A stretch of 64,000 nucleotides of DNA from Streptosporangium album (GCF_014203795.1 NZ_JACHJU010000002.1:1054001-1118000), one strand, 5' to 3'. Numbered from the stretch's first letter, positions 40,470 through 49,769 are shown. Notes: a model not told the origin generated them from the sequence alone. Translations and numbers: made by a program.

Positions 40470-40738
40470 CCATGACGCGGTCTTTGCGACGATTTCTATC
40501 GTGTCGATGTGCTCTTCGAACAGCGGTATCCGTTACCCCGGTGCTGTTGGGGGAGTTGTCGGTTTGGCATGAGAGGGAATAGCCGAAATATCAGCCCTGT
40601 CCACTCTCGCGATTATGGATCCGGCGACATAAGCGCGATGCCGGCGCTGTCCGGGCCTTGTCGACATGGACGATCTATACCTAGTGTGGTATTAATTTTT
40701 TTCTTTCATCGCGGGGTCCTGGAGAGGACGGGGGCGGC

Positions 40739-41047
40739 GTGGCCGAGCCGATGGTGCCCAATCCCCGGCACGCGGAGCTGAAACGCCTCCTCGCGGAGGC
40801 CGAGGAGCGGGCTCAGGAGGTACGGCAGGCCTACCAGCGTGCCTCCTCGGCGATGCGGTCGGGGAAGGTCTGGACGGGGCCGACGGCCGCCACCTGGACG
40901 ACCGAGCTGGAAGACCGTCATCAGCGGCTGGGACGGCTCGCGCAGCGCGTGGTGGACGCGATCGAGGAGGAGCTGCGCCGGCATCCCGCCATGGTGACCG
41001 AGTCCCAGGCGGACGCCGCGCGCCGGGAGATGGCCGGGCGCACCTGA
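40739..41047 (+). CDS. WXG100-like small helical protein
   Basis: The 102-residue protein is almost entirely helical with a central turn, VWTGPTAATW, containing the W-x-G motif that marks ESX/type VII substrates and their relatives. The length fits the WXG100 family. The GTG follows GGAGAGG. The next gene starts 28 bases later and has a similar helical N-terminus with a W-G turn, so the two probably form a complex, as EsxA/EsxB-like pairs do. No type VII secretion ATPase or membrane gene is in the window. Export is therefore inference. Confidence 0.7.
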   Translation: MAEPMVPNPRHAELKRLLAEAEERAQEVRQAYQRASSAMRSGKVWTGPTAATWTTELEDRHQRLGRLAQRVVDAIEEELRRHPAMVTESQADAARREMAGRT

Positions 41048-41075
41048 CCGCCGTGACCGCGAAAGGGGACGCTCC

Positions 41076-43034
41076 ATGGCACCCACCGCCGAGTTCTGCG
41101 GCATCGATCCCGAGGAGATGGGCCGGCTCGCCACCTCCCTGAGCGGCGCGGCCGACCGGCTGACCGCGTTCAGCAAGGAGTTCGAGGGAAAGCTCAGCCG
41201 GTATGGGGTCAGCACTTTCGCGCTGCGGGAGATCGCCGACATCGCCGACTGGGGCGATACGCAGGTCTCCATGCTCCACGGCCGGATCGACCTGATCAAT
41301 GCCCTGGGCAAGGGCGCACCGGAGCTGGGCGGCGGAGGCGACCGGTCGTCGCTCGTCCGTCTCCCCGACGAGCTGGAGGGCTTCGAGACCGCCCAAGGGC
41401 TGGCGACCATGTACGGCGAGGACGTCTTCGACAACTTCGGCGGCGAGTTCCAGGCCGGACTCATCCACGAGCACGCCGACGAGGTCGCCAAGCTGGCGGA
41501 GAACCCCCAGGCGGCCGCGGCCTTCTTCGCCCTGCTGCCCACGAAGATCCGCGACAGCCTGCCCAACCTCATCGCGAGCAACGGCAGTAAGACTGCCAAG
41601 AAAGACCTGGCCGCCTTCAGCAAAGCCCTCGGCGCGGCCCTCGACGCCCCTGTCCTCGTCCCGGCGTTCGCCAAGGTCAGGAGCGACCTGGTGAAACCGG
41701 CCGGCAGCAAGGTCTCAGCGTGGAACCGCCTCGCGCTGCTCAAGGGCGCGAACGCCCCTCCGGAGGTCCGCAGCGCGGCGGCCCGCGCACTGGTCCTGAA
41801 CGATTTCGCGAAGAAGCCCCGCCAGGACTGGCGCGCCGCCGGAGCCACCGAGATGAAGGCGTATGGCCTGCCCTCCGACCTGGTCGCGCTGGGATTGGAG
41901 GTGCTGGCCGGGGACGGCACGGCCGCGCGGGACGCGTTCGCCAGGATGGGCGGGGCTGACGTCACGCTGAGCCAGACCGAGAAGATGAAACAGTTCCTCG
42001 CCTACGCCAAGGGGGCGGGCACCGGGGACGAGGTGGCCGACGCCTTCGGCCGGGTGCTGGAGGGGGGCACCGAGGCCACTACCGAGAAAGCCGGGCAGCA
42101 CAGCCCGGCCGCCGCGGCCTTCGCCCTGGATGCGATCAAAGCCGCTGGCTCCTTCGGTGACGATCTGCCGGAACCCGCCCGAGGTTCCATGGCCACCATC
42201 GCGAAGTCCTACATCCACGAGTTGGCCTCGGGAGCGCGCTTCGACAAGGCCTTGGACCGTGCCTCCGGAATGGGGGTTCCGGCGAACTGGATCGCTCTTC
42301 CCGGGGTGACCCCGGCGTTCTATCTCAGCCCGGGCGACACTCATCGCTTCTTCAAGACCTTTGTCGGGGACAAGCAGCTCACCGACGACTTCGACACGAC
42401 CGCGGCGCAATTCCGCTATGACACGCTGACGGCGGCGGCCCGTCTGGACGCGCAAGGCGGGACCAGATATTTCGAGGACACGGCGAGGGTATTCGGTGAC
42501 CTCGCCAGCGTGGAGTTCAAGGCGACATTGGATGTGCGCGGTGAGCAGGACGCCACCAACGACTTGATCCTCGACATCACCAAGAACACCCTTGCCCTCG
42601 GAGTCGACCAGCTGCCCATCGTGGGGACGGGATGGGAACTGACCAAGGCATATGTAATCAGCAGCGTTCTCGACGGCTGGGCCGACAGCTTCGAGACAAG
42701 GGTCGAAGAGGCCACCGGAGCTCGGTCGGACTTCGTCCTGCGCCAGAAGTACGACATGGCTCACATTCTTCATGAAGCCGGATATCCGGCGAGCGATCCG
42801 CCTGCCGAGCTCATCAGCAAGAGCACCGGCGACCTCAAGACCTATGACGAGCTCCTGGTCGAGGCGAAACGGGAGGCCAACGATGACAAGACATGGGAGC
42901 AGGTGCTCCGGCAGAAATTGACACCTTATGAACAGTGGATGGACCGAAACGAAAGCTTAGACAAGAAGATCGAGTACTCTTCACGGTTCCTGGCCAGCGA
43001 ACAAGCCAAGGAGCAGCTAAGAGTCTGGAAGTGA
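41076..43034 (+). CDS. Large protein with WXG100-like N-terminus, unknown function
   Basis: This 652-residue protein begins with a helical hairpin (residues 1-85: MGRLATSLSGAADRL, then ADIADWGDTQVSMLHGRI) like WXG100 or LXG domains. A long, Ala-rich helical middle part follows, then a distinct C-terminal region from about 480 (LALGVDQLPIVGTGWELTKA and FVLRQKYDMAHILHEAGYP). There is no signal peptide. This resembles large actinobacterial proteins found beside WXG100 partners. The C-terminal 170 residues could be an effector domain, but no catalytic motif of a known toxin is visible. It converges with a lipoprotein gene, leaving 10 bases between the stops. Confidence 0.68.
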   Translation: MAPTAEFCGIDPEEMGRLATSLSGAADRLTAFSKEFEGKLSRYGVSTFALREIADIADWGDTQVSMLHGRIDLINALGKGAPELGGGGDRSSLVRLPDELEGFETAQGLATMYGEDVFDNFGGEFQAGLIHEHADEVAKLAENPQAAAAFFALLPTKIRDSLPNLIASNGSKTAKKDLAAFSKALGAALDAPVLVPAFAKVRSDLVKPAGSKVSAWNRLALLKGANAPPEVRSAAARALVLNDFAKKPRQDWRAAGATEMKAYGLPSDLVALGLEVLAGDGTAARDAFARMGGADVTLSQTEKMKQFLAYAKGAGTGDEVADAFGRVLEGGTEATTEKAGQHSPAAAAFALDAIKAAGSFGDDLPEPARGSMATIAKSYIHELASGARFDKALDRASGMGVPANWIALPGVTPAFYLSPGDTHRFFKTFVGDKQLTDDFDTTAAQFRYDTLTAAARLDAQGGTRYFEDTARVFGDLASVEFKATLDVRGEQDATNDLILDITKNTLALGVDQLPIVGTGWELTKAYVISSVLDGWADSFETRVEEATGARSDFVLRQKYDMAHILHEAGYPASDPPAELISKSTGDLKTYDELLVEAKREANDDKTWEQVLRQKLTPYEQWMDRNESLDKKIEYSSRFLASEQAKEQLRVWK

Positions 43035-43044
43035 GACGGTTTCC

Positions 43045-43521
43045 TCACCGCGGCAGGCAGGGAGTCATCGCATCCAGTCGCCAGGTGGGAGCCTCAGGAG
43101 CCACATACACGGTCATCGTGATGCCTAGGTCCTTCTTCGTGCCGTGTATGAACCGTCCTTCATCGGTATCCATCTGGCTGTAGTCATGCTCCAACTTGTA
43201 TCCGAAGTCCTGGACAAGGACGTTCTCTACCAGCGCTTGGGCTCGGCCTAGGTGAGAATTCAATGGTTCGTTGGCACGTTCATCGTCTGCCGTAGCCCGA
43301 AGCACCCGCCTGAACTTGTCTTTGTCGCAACGGAGGTCCTTGTCCGGATGCTGCAAAATGCGAAGTTTCATGAGTGGATTCTTGAAGACATCATTGGTCT
43401 CCAGGCGCTGTGCGTCCTTCTGCAGCTCCGCTGCCGCCTCTTTCAACGAAGGCTCGGAAGTGCATCCCGATGCCGTCACCACCAGCGCCAAACCGACGGC
43501 CACCAGCCGGGCGAAACGCAT
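43045..43521 (-). CDS. Small lipoprotein of unknown function
   Basis: The 158-residue protein has a lipoprotein signal (MRFARLVAVGLALVVTASGC, acylated Cys at residue 20). The mature domain, about 138 residues, is mixed helix and strand with Lys/Asp-rich segments and ends LDAMTPCLPR, so a second Cys is available. The ATG follows GGAGGTCCTGA closely. It converges with the 652-residue gene and may be its envelope partner or an immunity factor; that idea rests on position alone. No family is recognised. Confidence 0.68.
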   Translation of the reverse strand: MRFARLVAVGLALVVTASGCTSEPSLKEAAAELQKDAQRLETNDVFKNPLMKLRILQHPDKDLRCDKDKFRRVLRATADDERANEPLNSHLGRAQALVENVLVQDFGYKLEHDYSQMDTDEGRFIHGTKKDLGITMTVYVAPEAPTWRLDAMTPCLPR

Positions 43522-43565
43522 TCAGGACCTCCGGGGGACGGCTGATGCCGGGACGTACCCAATCC

Positions 43566-43732
43566 TTACCCACTCGGCCCACCTTCGCCACACCCTTCCC
43601 ATACCCGTCCTTCAGCGAGAGCCGCCTTCGCGTCGATCGACAGGCTCCACCCGCCGTCGTCGGCCTTGGTGGGGGCGTGTCCTCGCGGACCGGAGCCGCG
43701 ATCCGCTCGGTCGACGGTTTGCTCGCCGTCAT
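43566..43732 (-). pseudogene. Frameshifted small gene upstream of the lipoprotein gene
   Basis: An ATG with an excellent AAGGAG site starts MTASKPSTERIAAPVREDTP. Good codon use in that frame stops at a run of five C (near 43672), and a second frame then takes over with GC-rich third positions: TKADDGGWSLSIDAKAAL, then RVWEGCGEGGPSG and TAA at 43566. One extra C would join them into a protein of about 55 residues. This can be a real mutation, a sequencing slip or a recoding site. The product is not recognised. The rest of 43522-44022 shows no other gene. Confidence 0.45.
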
Positions 43733-44022
43733 GTTTTCTCCTTCCGGGCGCTTCCCGATGTTTGTTGCCGGAGAGCGAAAGAGCGCTATCGCATTCAGGC
43801 GCAGTCTGATCCGTCTCCGGTCAAGAAGGTGATGAAATGCTTTCTTTCTCGTGCTCTCGTGGAGAGAATGTCTATGCTTATACTGCCTTTCCGGTGGTGG
43901 ATCGGCTACCAGGTCGGAAATCCAGACTAGAGCGGATAATGACAGTCGTTGGTCTACCTGTACGGGGCTTGGTATCGCCGGCTGGGCAATAGGTCCGTTT
44001 TTCTAATTCGGGAGGAAATGCG

Positions 44023-44850
44023 ATGGAAGTGGTGCCATCTCTCGACCCTGGCTCCCCTCGCGTGCGATTCGGCGCCGAGATGCGCCGCCTGCGAGAGGCT
44101 GCAGAGCTCTCGCAGACCGCCGTGGCCTCCCGCCTCGGCTGCACCCAGACCCAGGTGTGCCGCTTGGAGAAAGCCACCCGCACCCCGTCGAAGTCCGACG
44201 CAGAGAGGCTGGACCGCCTCTTCGGAACGACCGATAGCGCCTCTTTCATACGGCTCTACCAGAGCATCGTCTCCCAGTCTCGGAGCCCGTTCTGGTTCCG
44301 GAGTTGGGCAGAGGAGATCGAACCCATCGCTCTCGTCCTCCGCTCCTGGGATCCGCTCCTGGTACCAGGTCTTCTCCAGACAGAGGCTTACGCCCGACAT
44401 GTTCTCAGCCAAGAGCCCCGGATGACTGCTCAGCAGGTGGAGGAACGTATCGAGGCCCGAGTGCAGCGGCGGCAAATCCTGAACCAGGACGACCCTCCGC
44501 TTTTCCTCACACTCATAGACGCCGGTGTTCTGCAGCGCCCGGTTGGGGATTCCGAAGTCATGCGCGACCAGCTTGACTACCTGCTGGAGGCCGCTCAGCA
44601 TCCCACCGTTTCGATCCAACTTGTGGACCCGCGATGCCTGCCAGGACTGTTGGGGGCATTCATGATCGCTGAATTGCCGAACGGCCAGCCGGACGCCATC
44701 CACGCCGACTCTTCAGCAGAAGGACAGTTCTCGGCCGATTCCAGTCTTGTGGCCTCAGTATGGAATCGATATGAGGCGATACGTCGATGGGCTTATCCTG
44801 ATCACATGTCGCTCAAGATGATTCAGGATGCGAGGCAGGAATGGATCTGA
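44023..44850 (+). CDS. XRE-type helix-turn-helix regulator with DUF5753 domain
   Basis: The 275-residue protein has an N-terminal XRE helix-turn-helix (FGAEMRRLREAAELSQTAVA with SRLGCTQTQVCRLEKATRTP). The large C-terminal DUF5753 sensor-like domain has WDPLLVPGLLQTEAYARHVL and PTVSIQLVDPRCLPGLLGAF. Proteins of this class are abundant in Streptomyces and relatives and are usually followed by a DUF397 gene, as here. They influence development and antibiotic production. The start ATG is preceded by GGGAGG. Confidence 0.92.
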   Translation: MEVVPSLDPGSPRVRFGAEMRRLREAAELSQTAVASRLGCTQTQVCRLEKATRTPSKSDAERLDRLFGTTDSASFIRLYQSIVSQSRSPFWFRSWAEEIEPIALVLRSWDPLLVPGLLQTEAYARHVLSQEPRMTAQQVEERIEARVQRRQILNQDDPPLFLTLIDAGVLQRPVGDSEVMRDQLDYLLEAAQHPTVSIQLVDPRCLPGLLGAFMIAELPNGQPDAIHADSSAEGQFSADSSLVASVWNRYEAIRRWAYPDHMSLKMIQDARQEWI

Positions 44851-45047
44851 GTGCCGCTGTGTGGCGAAAGTCATCACGTTCCGGATCGAACGGTGGCCAG
44901 TGCGTTGAGGTCGCCGCTAATCTGCCCGGGGTGGTCGCGGTCCGCGACAGTAAGGACCCGGACGGTCCCAAGCTGCTCTTCACCCCCGCCGAGTGGGGAG
45001 CGTTCGTCGGCGGCGTCAAGACCGGCGAGTTCGACTCTCTGATCTGA
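44841..45047 (+). CDS. DUF397 domain protein
   Basis: The 68-residue protein is a single DUF397 domain: VWRKSSRSGSNGGQCVEVA, VVAVRDSKDPDGPKLLFTP and EWGAFVGGVKTGEF. It overlaps the end of the XRE regulator by 10 bases, giving coupled translation. In better-studied pairs the DUF397 partner antagonises or modulates its helix-turn-helix protein, and the two are sometimes described as toxin-antitoxin-like. The exact biochemical role is not established. Confidence 0.93.
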   Translation: MDLSAAVWRKSSRSGSNGGQCVEVAANLPGVVAVRDSKDPDGPKLLFTPAEWGAFVGGVKTGEFDSLI

Positions 45048-45524
45048 CCCCGCTCCCAGATTCGACTACCACGCCTCTGAACTGCGGGGAAACGGCCGGG
45101 CTCCGACCACCTGTCCTCGCCGGGGGCGTGGTGGCCGACGTCGGAAGAGAGCCCCGCTCGAGGGCCGCCCTCGGAGCGCAGTCGGTCCCCTGCGCCCGGT
45201 GTCCTCGGAGCGCCGCACGGGTGGCGTGTGTCCTCTTGGCCCGGGTGATCTTCCTGGCCCTGCTCCGAAACTCGCGTAGCCCGACTCCCGCCGGTCCATC
45301 CGCCCGATCCGCGCCGGCTGGGGCACGCCCGCGACAGTTGTACGTGTCGCACAACGGCAAGGCGAGCCCGTTCGTGACTCCGGCGGCAGGTGCTTCTGGG
45401 CCCAGAGCGAGAGCAGCACCGGCAGGTCCGTATCGAGGAGCTGCGCCAGAAATCCATTCGCCTGATGTAACAGTGCTGTCATATCCTCGTCGCTCTTACA
45501 CGAGACGCCGAAGGGGATCACGAC
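45048..45524. other. Intergenic stretch, no gene recognised
   Basis: About 480 bases between the DUF397 gene and the iminopeptidase gene. A minus-strand frame from 45481 (MTALLHQANGFLAQLLDTD) has a start but no recognisable homology, and its C-terminal half is Arg/Pro-rich antisense-type sequence. The lower-GC part just before 45500 may hold the iminopeptidase promoter. Otherwise nothing is seen. Confidence 0.4.
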
Positions 45525-46484
45525 ATGGCCACGCCCTACCCTCCGATCGAGCCGTACGACCACGGCATGCTCGACACCGGCGACGGCAACCTCGTCTACT
45601 GGGAGGTCTGCGGCAACCCGGACGGCAAGCCCGCCCTCGTCGTCCACGGCGGACCCGGGTCGGGGTGCTCCACCGGTGTCCGCCGGACCTTCGACCCCGA
45701 GCGTTACCGGGTCGTCCTGTTCGACCAGCGTGGTTGCGGGCGGAGTACGCCGCACGCGAGCGACCCCGCGACCGACATGAGCCTCAACACCACCGAGCAC
45801 CTGCTGGCCGACATGGAGCGGCTCCGCGAGCACCTCGGCATCGACCGCTGGCTGCTGTACGGCGGTTCGTGGGGTTCCACGCTGATCCTCGCCTATGCCG
45901 AGCGCCACCCCGAGCGGGTGTCGGAGATCGTCATTCCCGCCGTCACCACGACCCGGCGGTCGGAGATCGACTGGCTCTATCGGGGGGTGGGCCGGTTCTT
46001 CCCCGAGGAGTGGGACCGGTTCCGAGCCGGCGTCCCCGAGGCCGAGCGCGACGGCGACCTGGTCGCGGCCTACGCCCGTCTCATGGAGGACCCCGATCCG
46101 GACGTGCGGGCGAGGGCCGCGACCGACTGGATGACCTGGGAGGACGCGGTGATCTCCCTGGAGTCGAACGGCAAGCCCAACGCTTACAGTGACCGTCCGC
46201 CCGCCGCGACGCTGGCGTTCGTCCGCATCTGCACGCACTACTTCTCCCACGGCGCGTGGCTGGAGGAGGGCGCCCTGCTACGCGACGCGGACCGCCTGGC
46301 CGGAATCCCCGGCGTTCTGATCCACGGCCGCCTCGACATGGGCAGCCCGCCCCACACCGCCTGGCAGCTCTCCCGCGCCTGGCCCGACGCGGAGCTGCAC
46401 GTCATCACCGACTCCGGTCACACCGGCAGCGACACGATGCGCGACCGGATCCTCGGCGCGATCGACCGGTTCGCCCAGCGGTGA
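45525..46484 (+). CDS. pip: Proline iminopeptidase
   Basis: The 319-residue alpha/beta hydrolase removes N-terminal proline from peptides. Motifs are the oxyanion HGGPGSGC, VVLFDQRGCGRSTPH, the nucleophile elbow YGGSWGSTLILAYAE with Ser, the acid Asp in HGRLDMGSPP and the catalytic His in ITDSGHTGSD. The family-specific FDQRGCGRS element and length fit prolyl aminopeptidases of peptidase family S33. It is cytosolic, with no signal peptide. The ATG follows GGGGATC. Confidence 0.93.
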   Translation: MATPYPPIEPYDHGMLDTGDGNLVYWEVCGNPDGKPALVVHGGPGSGCSTGVRRTFDPERYRVVLFDQRGCGRSTPHASDPATDMSLNTTEHLLADMERLREHLGIDRWLLYGGSWGSTLILAYAERHPERVSEIVIPAVTTTRRSEIDWLYRGVGRFFPEEWDRFRAGVPEAERDGDLVAAYARLMEDPDPDVRARAATDWMTWEDAVISLESNGKPNAYSDRPPAATLAFVRICTHYFSHGAWLEEGALLRDADRLAGIPGVLIHGRLDMGSPPHTAWQLSRAWPDAELHVITDSGHTGSDTMRDRILGAIDRFAQR

Positions 46485-46812
46485 GCCGACGCTGTCTGCC
46501 CGCATCTCTCCCGGCCCGTGGGGACGGGACCGCTGATCGGAGGCCCGGGCACCGGTGAGGCCGTGCCGCTACCTGGCTGCCTGATCCACCGCCGCCGCTC
46601 CTGCAGGGAAGGACGTCTCCGGTCTCGCCCCCGGATGACCCCCGGTGCGGGGACCGCTGAGAGTCTCGCGCGGAACCGCATGTGGAAGGGGGCGCTCCGC
46701 GGCGTCCCTTTCCGAAACCTTCCGGCTCCTTGACGCAGGAAAGACCTTGGGGAGAAACAGGGACGCGTAGCTTGATGGCATAAAGGCGGTTCTGTGAGGT
46801 GAGAAGGCTGAC
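46485..46812. other. Intergenic stretch before the GH15 gene
   Basis: These 328 bases hold no recognisable gene. TTGACG near 46731 and a lower-GC run up to 46800 suggest that the GH15 promoter lies here, but no well-spaced -10 element is clear. A GAGGTGAGAAGG ribosome-binding region sits before the ATG at 46813. Confidence 0.35.
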
Positions 46813-48654
46813 ATGACGGCAGCGGAGTCCGCTTATCGTCCGGGATCGGCAGGCGGTCCCCGATACCTGCCGATCGCCGACCACGGGTTGATCGGTGACA
46901 TGCGGACCGTGGCGCTCGTGGACACCCGCGGCACGATCGGCTGGTACTGCTGCCCGCGTTTCGACGCGCCCAGCGTGTTCGCCTCGATTCTGGACGCCGA
47001 CAGGGGCGGATCGTTCGAGCTGACCGCCGACGTGCCGGCGAGGACCAAGCAGTTCTACTTCCCCGACACCAACGTGCTGATCACCCGGTTCTTCGCTCCG
47101 GACGGGGTGGGGGAGATCCAGGACTTCATGCCGATCGCCGGGGACTCGGACGAGATCGACCGGCACCGGCTGATCCGGCGGGTGCTGTGCGTCCGCGGAG
47201 CACTGCCGTTCCAGGCGCGGATCGCGCCGCGCTTCGACTACGGAAGGCAGTCGCACCGCCTGACCATGCGGGACGGCCGGGCGGTCTTCGAATCGCCGTC
47301 GCTGTCCCTGGCCCTGACCGCCAGCGTGCCCCTCGAAGCCGACGGCCCGGACGTGTGGTCGGAGTTCAAGCTCAGCGAGGGCGAGTGCGCGGTGTTCGCG
47401 CTCGACGTGCTCGGCGACGGCGTGATGCCGAGGTCGTGCCCGATCGCCGAGGCCGAGAGTGAGTTCGCCGCAACGGTCGCGTTCTGGCGGCGCTGGCTGT
47501 CCGCGTCACGCTATCGCGGCCGGTGGCGGGAGATGGTGCACCGTTCCGCGCTGACACTGAAGCTGCTCACCTACGCGCCGACCGGCGGGATCGTGGCCGC
47601 CGCGACGACCAGCCTGCCCGAGCAGGTCGGCGGGGAGCGCAACTGGGACTACCGCTACGTCTGGATCCGCGACTCGGCGTTCTGCGTGTACGCGCTGCTC
47701 AGGCTGGGCTTCAGCGAGGAAGCGGCGGCGTTCATGGGTTTTCTTTCCAAGCATGTCAGCCTCAGGGGCGACGGCCCGTCGGGCCCGTTGCAGATCATGT
47801 ACGGCATCGACGGGCGCACCGAACTACCCGAGATCGAACTTCCCCACCTCGAGGGCCACCGGGGTTCCTTCCCGGTGCGCGTCGGGAACGCTGCCGCCCA
47901 CCAGCTCCAGCTGGACATCTACGGGGCTCTCATCGACTCCATCTACCTCTACGACAAGATGGGCCGGCCCATCTCCAGTGATCACTGGGAGGAGGTCCAC
48001 ACCCTGGTGGACTGGGTCTGTGACAACTGGGACCGGCCCGACGAGGGCGTCTGGGAGACCCGCGGCGGGCGCAAGGACTTCGTCTACTCGCGGCTGATGT
48101 GCTGGGTGGCGATCGAACGGGCCATGCGGATGGCCGCCCACCGCGGACTGCCCGCCAACACGCTGCGCTGGCAGCGGGCCCGCGACGCGATCTACCGGCA
48201 GATCATGCGGCGCGGCTGGTCGGTCCCGCTGCAGGCGTTCGTCCAGCACTTCGACGACGACGTCCTCGACGCCTCCGTGCTGATGATGCCGCTGACCAAG
48301 TTCATCGCCCCCACCGACCCCAAGTGGCTGTCCACCCTCGACGCGCTCGGCAGGAACCTGGTGTCCGACTCGCTGGTCTACCGCTACGACCCCGCGGCCA
48401 GCCCGGACGGGGTGCAGGGGCAGGACGGCACGTTCTCGATCTGCTCGTTCTGGTACGTCGAGGCGCTCACCCGCGCCGGGCGCCTCGACGAGGCGCGGCT
48501 CGCCTTCGAGAAGATGCTCACCTACGCCAACCACCTCGGCCTGTACGCCGAGGAGATCGGGCAGACCGGCGAGCAGCTCGGCAACTTCCCGCAGGCCTTC
48601 ACCCATCTCGGACTGATCAGCGCCGCCTTCAACCTCGACCGTGCCCTCGGCTAG
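46813..48654 (+). CDS. Glycoside hydrolase family 15 protein (trehalase/glucoamylase type)
   Basis: The 613-residue cytosolic enzyme has the GH15 layout. The N-terminal beta-sandwich runs to about 240 and starts YLPIADHGLIGDMRTVALVDTRGTIGWYC. The (alpha/alpha)6 catalytic barrel follows with ERNWDYRYVWIRDSAFCVYAL, then EGHRGSFPVRVGNAAAHQLQLDIYG and the C-terminal EEIGQTGEQLGNFPQAFTHLGLI, where the catalytic Glu lies. In actinobacteria such proteins hydrolyse trehalose or alpha-glucans; trehalase is favoured by the overall similarity to mycobacterial GH15 trehalases. No signal peptide or starch-binding domain is seen. Confidence 0.87.
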   Translation: MTAAESAYRPGSAGGPRYLPIADHGLIGDMRTVALVDTRGTIGWYCCPRFDAPSVFASILDADRGGSFELTADVPARTKQFYFPDTNVLITRFFAPDGVGEIQDFMPIAGDSDEIDRHRLIRRVLCVRGALPFQARIAPRFDYGRQSHRLTMRDGRAVFESPSLSLALTASVPLEADGPDVWSEFKLSEGECAVFALDVLGDGVMPRSCPIAEAESEFAATVAFWRRWLSASRYRGRWREMVHRSALTLKLLTYAPTGGIVAAATTSLPEQVGGERNWDYRYVWIRDSAFCVYALLRLGFSEEAAAFMGFLSKHVSLRGDGPSGPLQIMYGIDGRTELPEIELPHLEGHRGSFPVRVGNAAAHQLQLDIYGALIDSIYLYDKMGRPISSDHWEEVHTLVDWVCDNWDRPDEGVWETRGGRKDFVYSRLMCWVAIERAMRMAAHRGLPANTLRWQRARDAIYRQIMRRGWSVPLQAFVQHFDDDVLDASVLMMPLTKFIAPTDPKWLSTLDALGRNLVSDSLVYRYDPAASPDGVQGQDGTFSICSFWYVEALTRAGRLDEARLAFEKMLTYANHLGLYAEEIGQTGEQLGNFPQAFTHLGLISAAFNLDRALG

Positions 48655-48723
48655 GCGCCATCCGAGGGGCTCCTCCAACCGTCGAGGCGCATCGGAACGA
48701 CCGGTCCCGCTCCCCACCTGTGG

Positions 48724-49095
48724 TCAGAGTTTGCGGAAGGTCCTCGACTCTTCGGCCGCCGCGAGCACGGCCTCCAGTGAGGCGCCCGAACCCGCCGTGA
48801 CGACGGCCGCGATCGCGCCCTCCACGAACGGCACGTCGGCGATGACCACCCCCGGCCCCTCCATCAGCCGGGCGGTCAGCACCGAACTGCCCAGGTCGGG
48901 GATGAGAATCACCCCGTCCCCCCGGTCGACCTCCTCGATCGCGTCCGCCACCAGGTCGGGGCTGGTGCCCAGGCCGCCGTCGTCGGTGCCCCCGGCCGCG
49001 GCCAGGGGGACGCCCTCCCCGCCGATCTGCGCGGCCAGGATCGCCACCTCGGCGGCCAGCGGGCCGCTGTGGGAGATGAGGACGATGCCTACCAT
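48724..49095 (-). CDS. dhaM: PTS-dependent dihydroxyacetone kinase, phosphoryl-donor subunit DhaM
   Basis: The 123-residue protein is a mannose-type EIIA domain: MVGIVLISHSGPLAAEVAIL with the phosphorylated His, GTSPDLVADAIEEV and VLIPDLGSSVLTARLM-like ILIPDLGSSV. DhaM takes phosphate from HPr and passes it to ADP held by DhaL. Only the EIIA part is present; the HPr and EI-like extensions of the E. coli protein are absent, so general EI and HPr encoded elsewhere are needed. It is the last gene of dhaKLM. Confidence 0.93.
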   Translation of the reverse strand: MVGIVLISHSGPLAAEVAILAAQIGGEGVPLAAAGGTDDGGLGTSPDLVADAIEEVDRGDGVILIPDLGSSVLTARLMEGPGVVIADVPFVEGAIAAVVTAGSGASLEAVLAAAEESRTFRKL

Positions 49096-49126
49096 CGGGA
49101 GGATCCCTTCCGTTCGGCAGGCCGCC

Positions 49127-49768
49127 TCACCTGGTCACCGCCGTACGTAAGGCGTCGAGGACGAGCGCGGTGGACGCGGCGCCCGGATCCTCGTGGCCCA
49201 CGCTGCGCGGGCCGAGGTAGCTGGCCCGGCCCTTGCGGGCCTGCATCGGGACCGTGGCCTCCGCCCCGGCGAGCGCCGCCGACGCGGCCGCGCCGACCGC
49301 CTCCTGAGGCGTCTTCCCCTCCTGCGCGGCCTGCGCCAGCGCCCGGACCGCCGGGGCGAGCGCGTCCACCATGGTCTTGTCACCCTCGACCGCGGACCCC
49401 AGTTTCTGTACCCCGGACAGGGCGGCCTCCAGGGCGGTGGACAGCTCCGCGACGGACACCTCGGAGACGTCGCCCAGCGCCTTGCCCGCCTCCCGGAACG
49501 CCATGCCGTACAGCGGTCCGGAGGCCCCGCCGACCTTGCGGATCAGCGTGCTCCCCACCAGGGCCAGCAGCGACCCGGGGGAGTCGTGCTCCTTACCGGC
49601 CAGTTCCTGGGTGACCGCGGTGAAGCCCCGGTCGAGGTTGGTCCCGTGGTCGGCGTCGCCGATCGCGGCGTCGAGCCGGGTCAGCCGGTCCTTCTCGGTC
49701 CGCACGGTCCGGGAGATCTCCTCGATCCACGCGGCGAAGAGCGCCGTGTCCAGCTCGGTGCCGGCCAT
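49127..49768 (-). CDS. dhaL: Dihydroxyacetone kinase subunit DhaL
   Basis: The 213-residue protein is the ADP-binding helical subunit. It has LTRLDAAIGDADHGTNLDRGF with the Asp residues that coordinate two Mg ions, then GGASGPLYGMAFR and VDALAPAVRALAQA. DhaL carries ADP as a prosthetic group and transfers phosphate to dihydroxyacetone bound on DhaK. It starts two bases from the dhaK stop and precedes dhaM by 31 bases. Confidence 0.94.
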   Translation of the reverse strand: MAGTELDTALFAAWIEEISRTVRTEKDRLTRLDAAIGDADHGTNLDRGFTAVTQELAGKEHDSPGSLLALVGSTLIRKVGGASGPLYGMAFREAGKALGDVSEVSVAELSTALEAALSGVQKLGSAVEGDKTMVDALAPAVRALAQAAQEGKTPQEAVGAAASAALAGAEATVPMQARKGRASYLGPRSVGHEDPGAASTALVLDALRTAVTR

Positions 49769-49769
49769 G

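Noticed and set aside
44993..46192. Plus-strand frame across the intergenic region and pip
   Set aside because: It is out of frame with pip, lacks homology and is Arg/Ala-rich as expected of a shadow.
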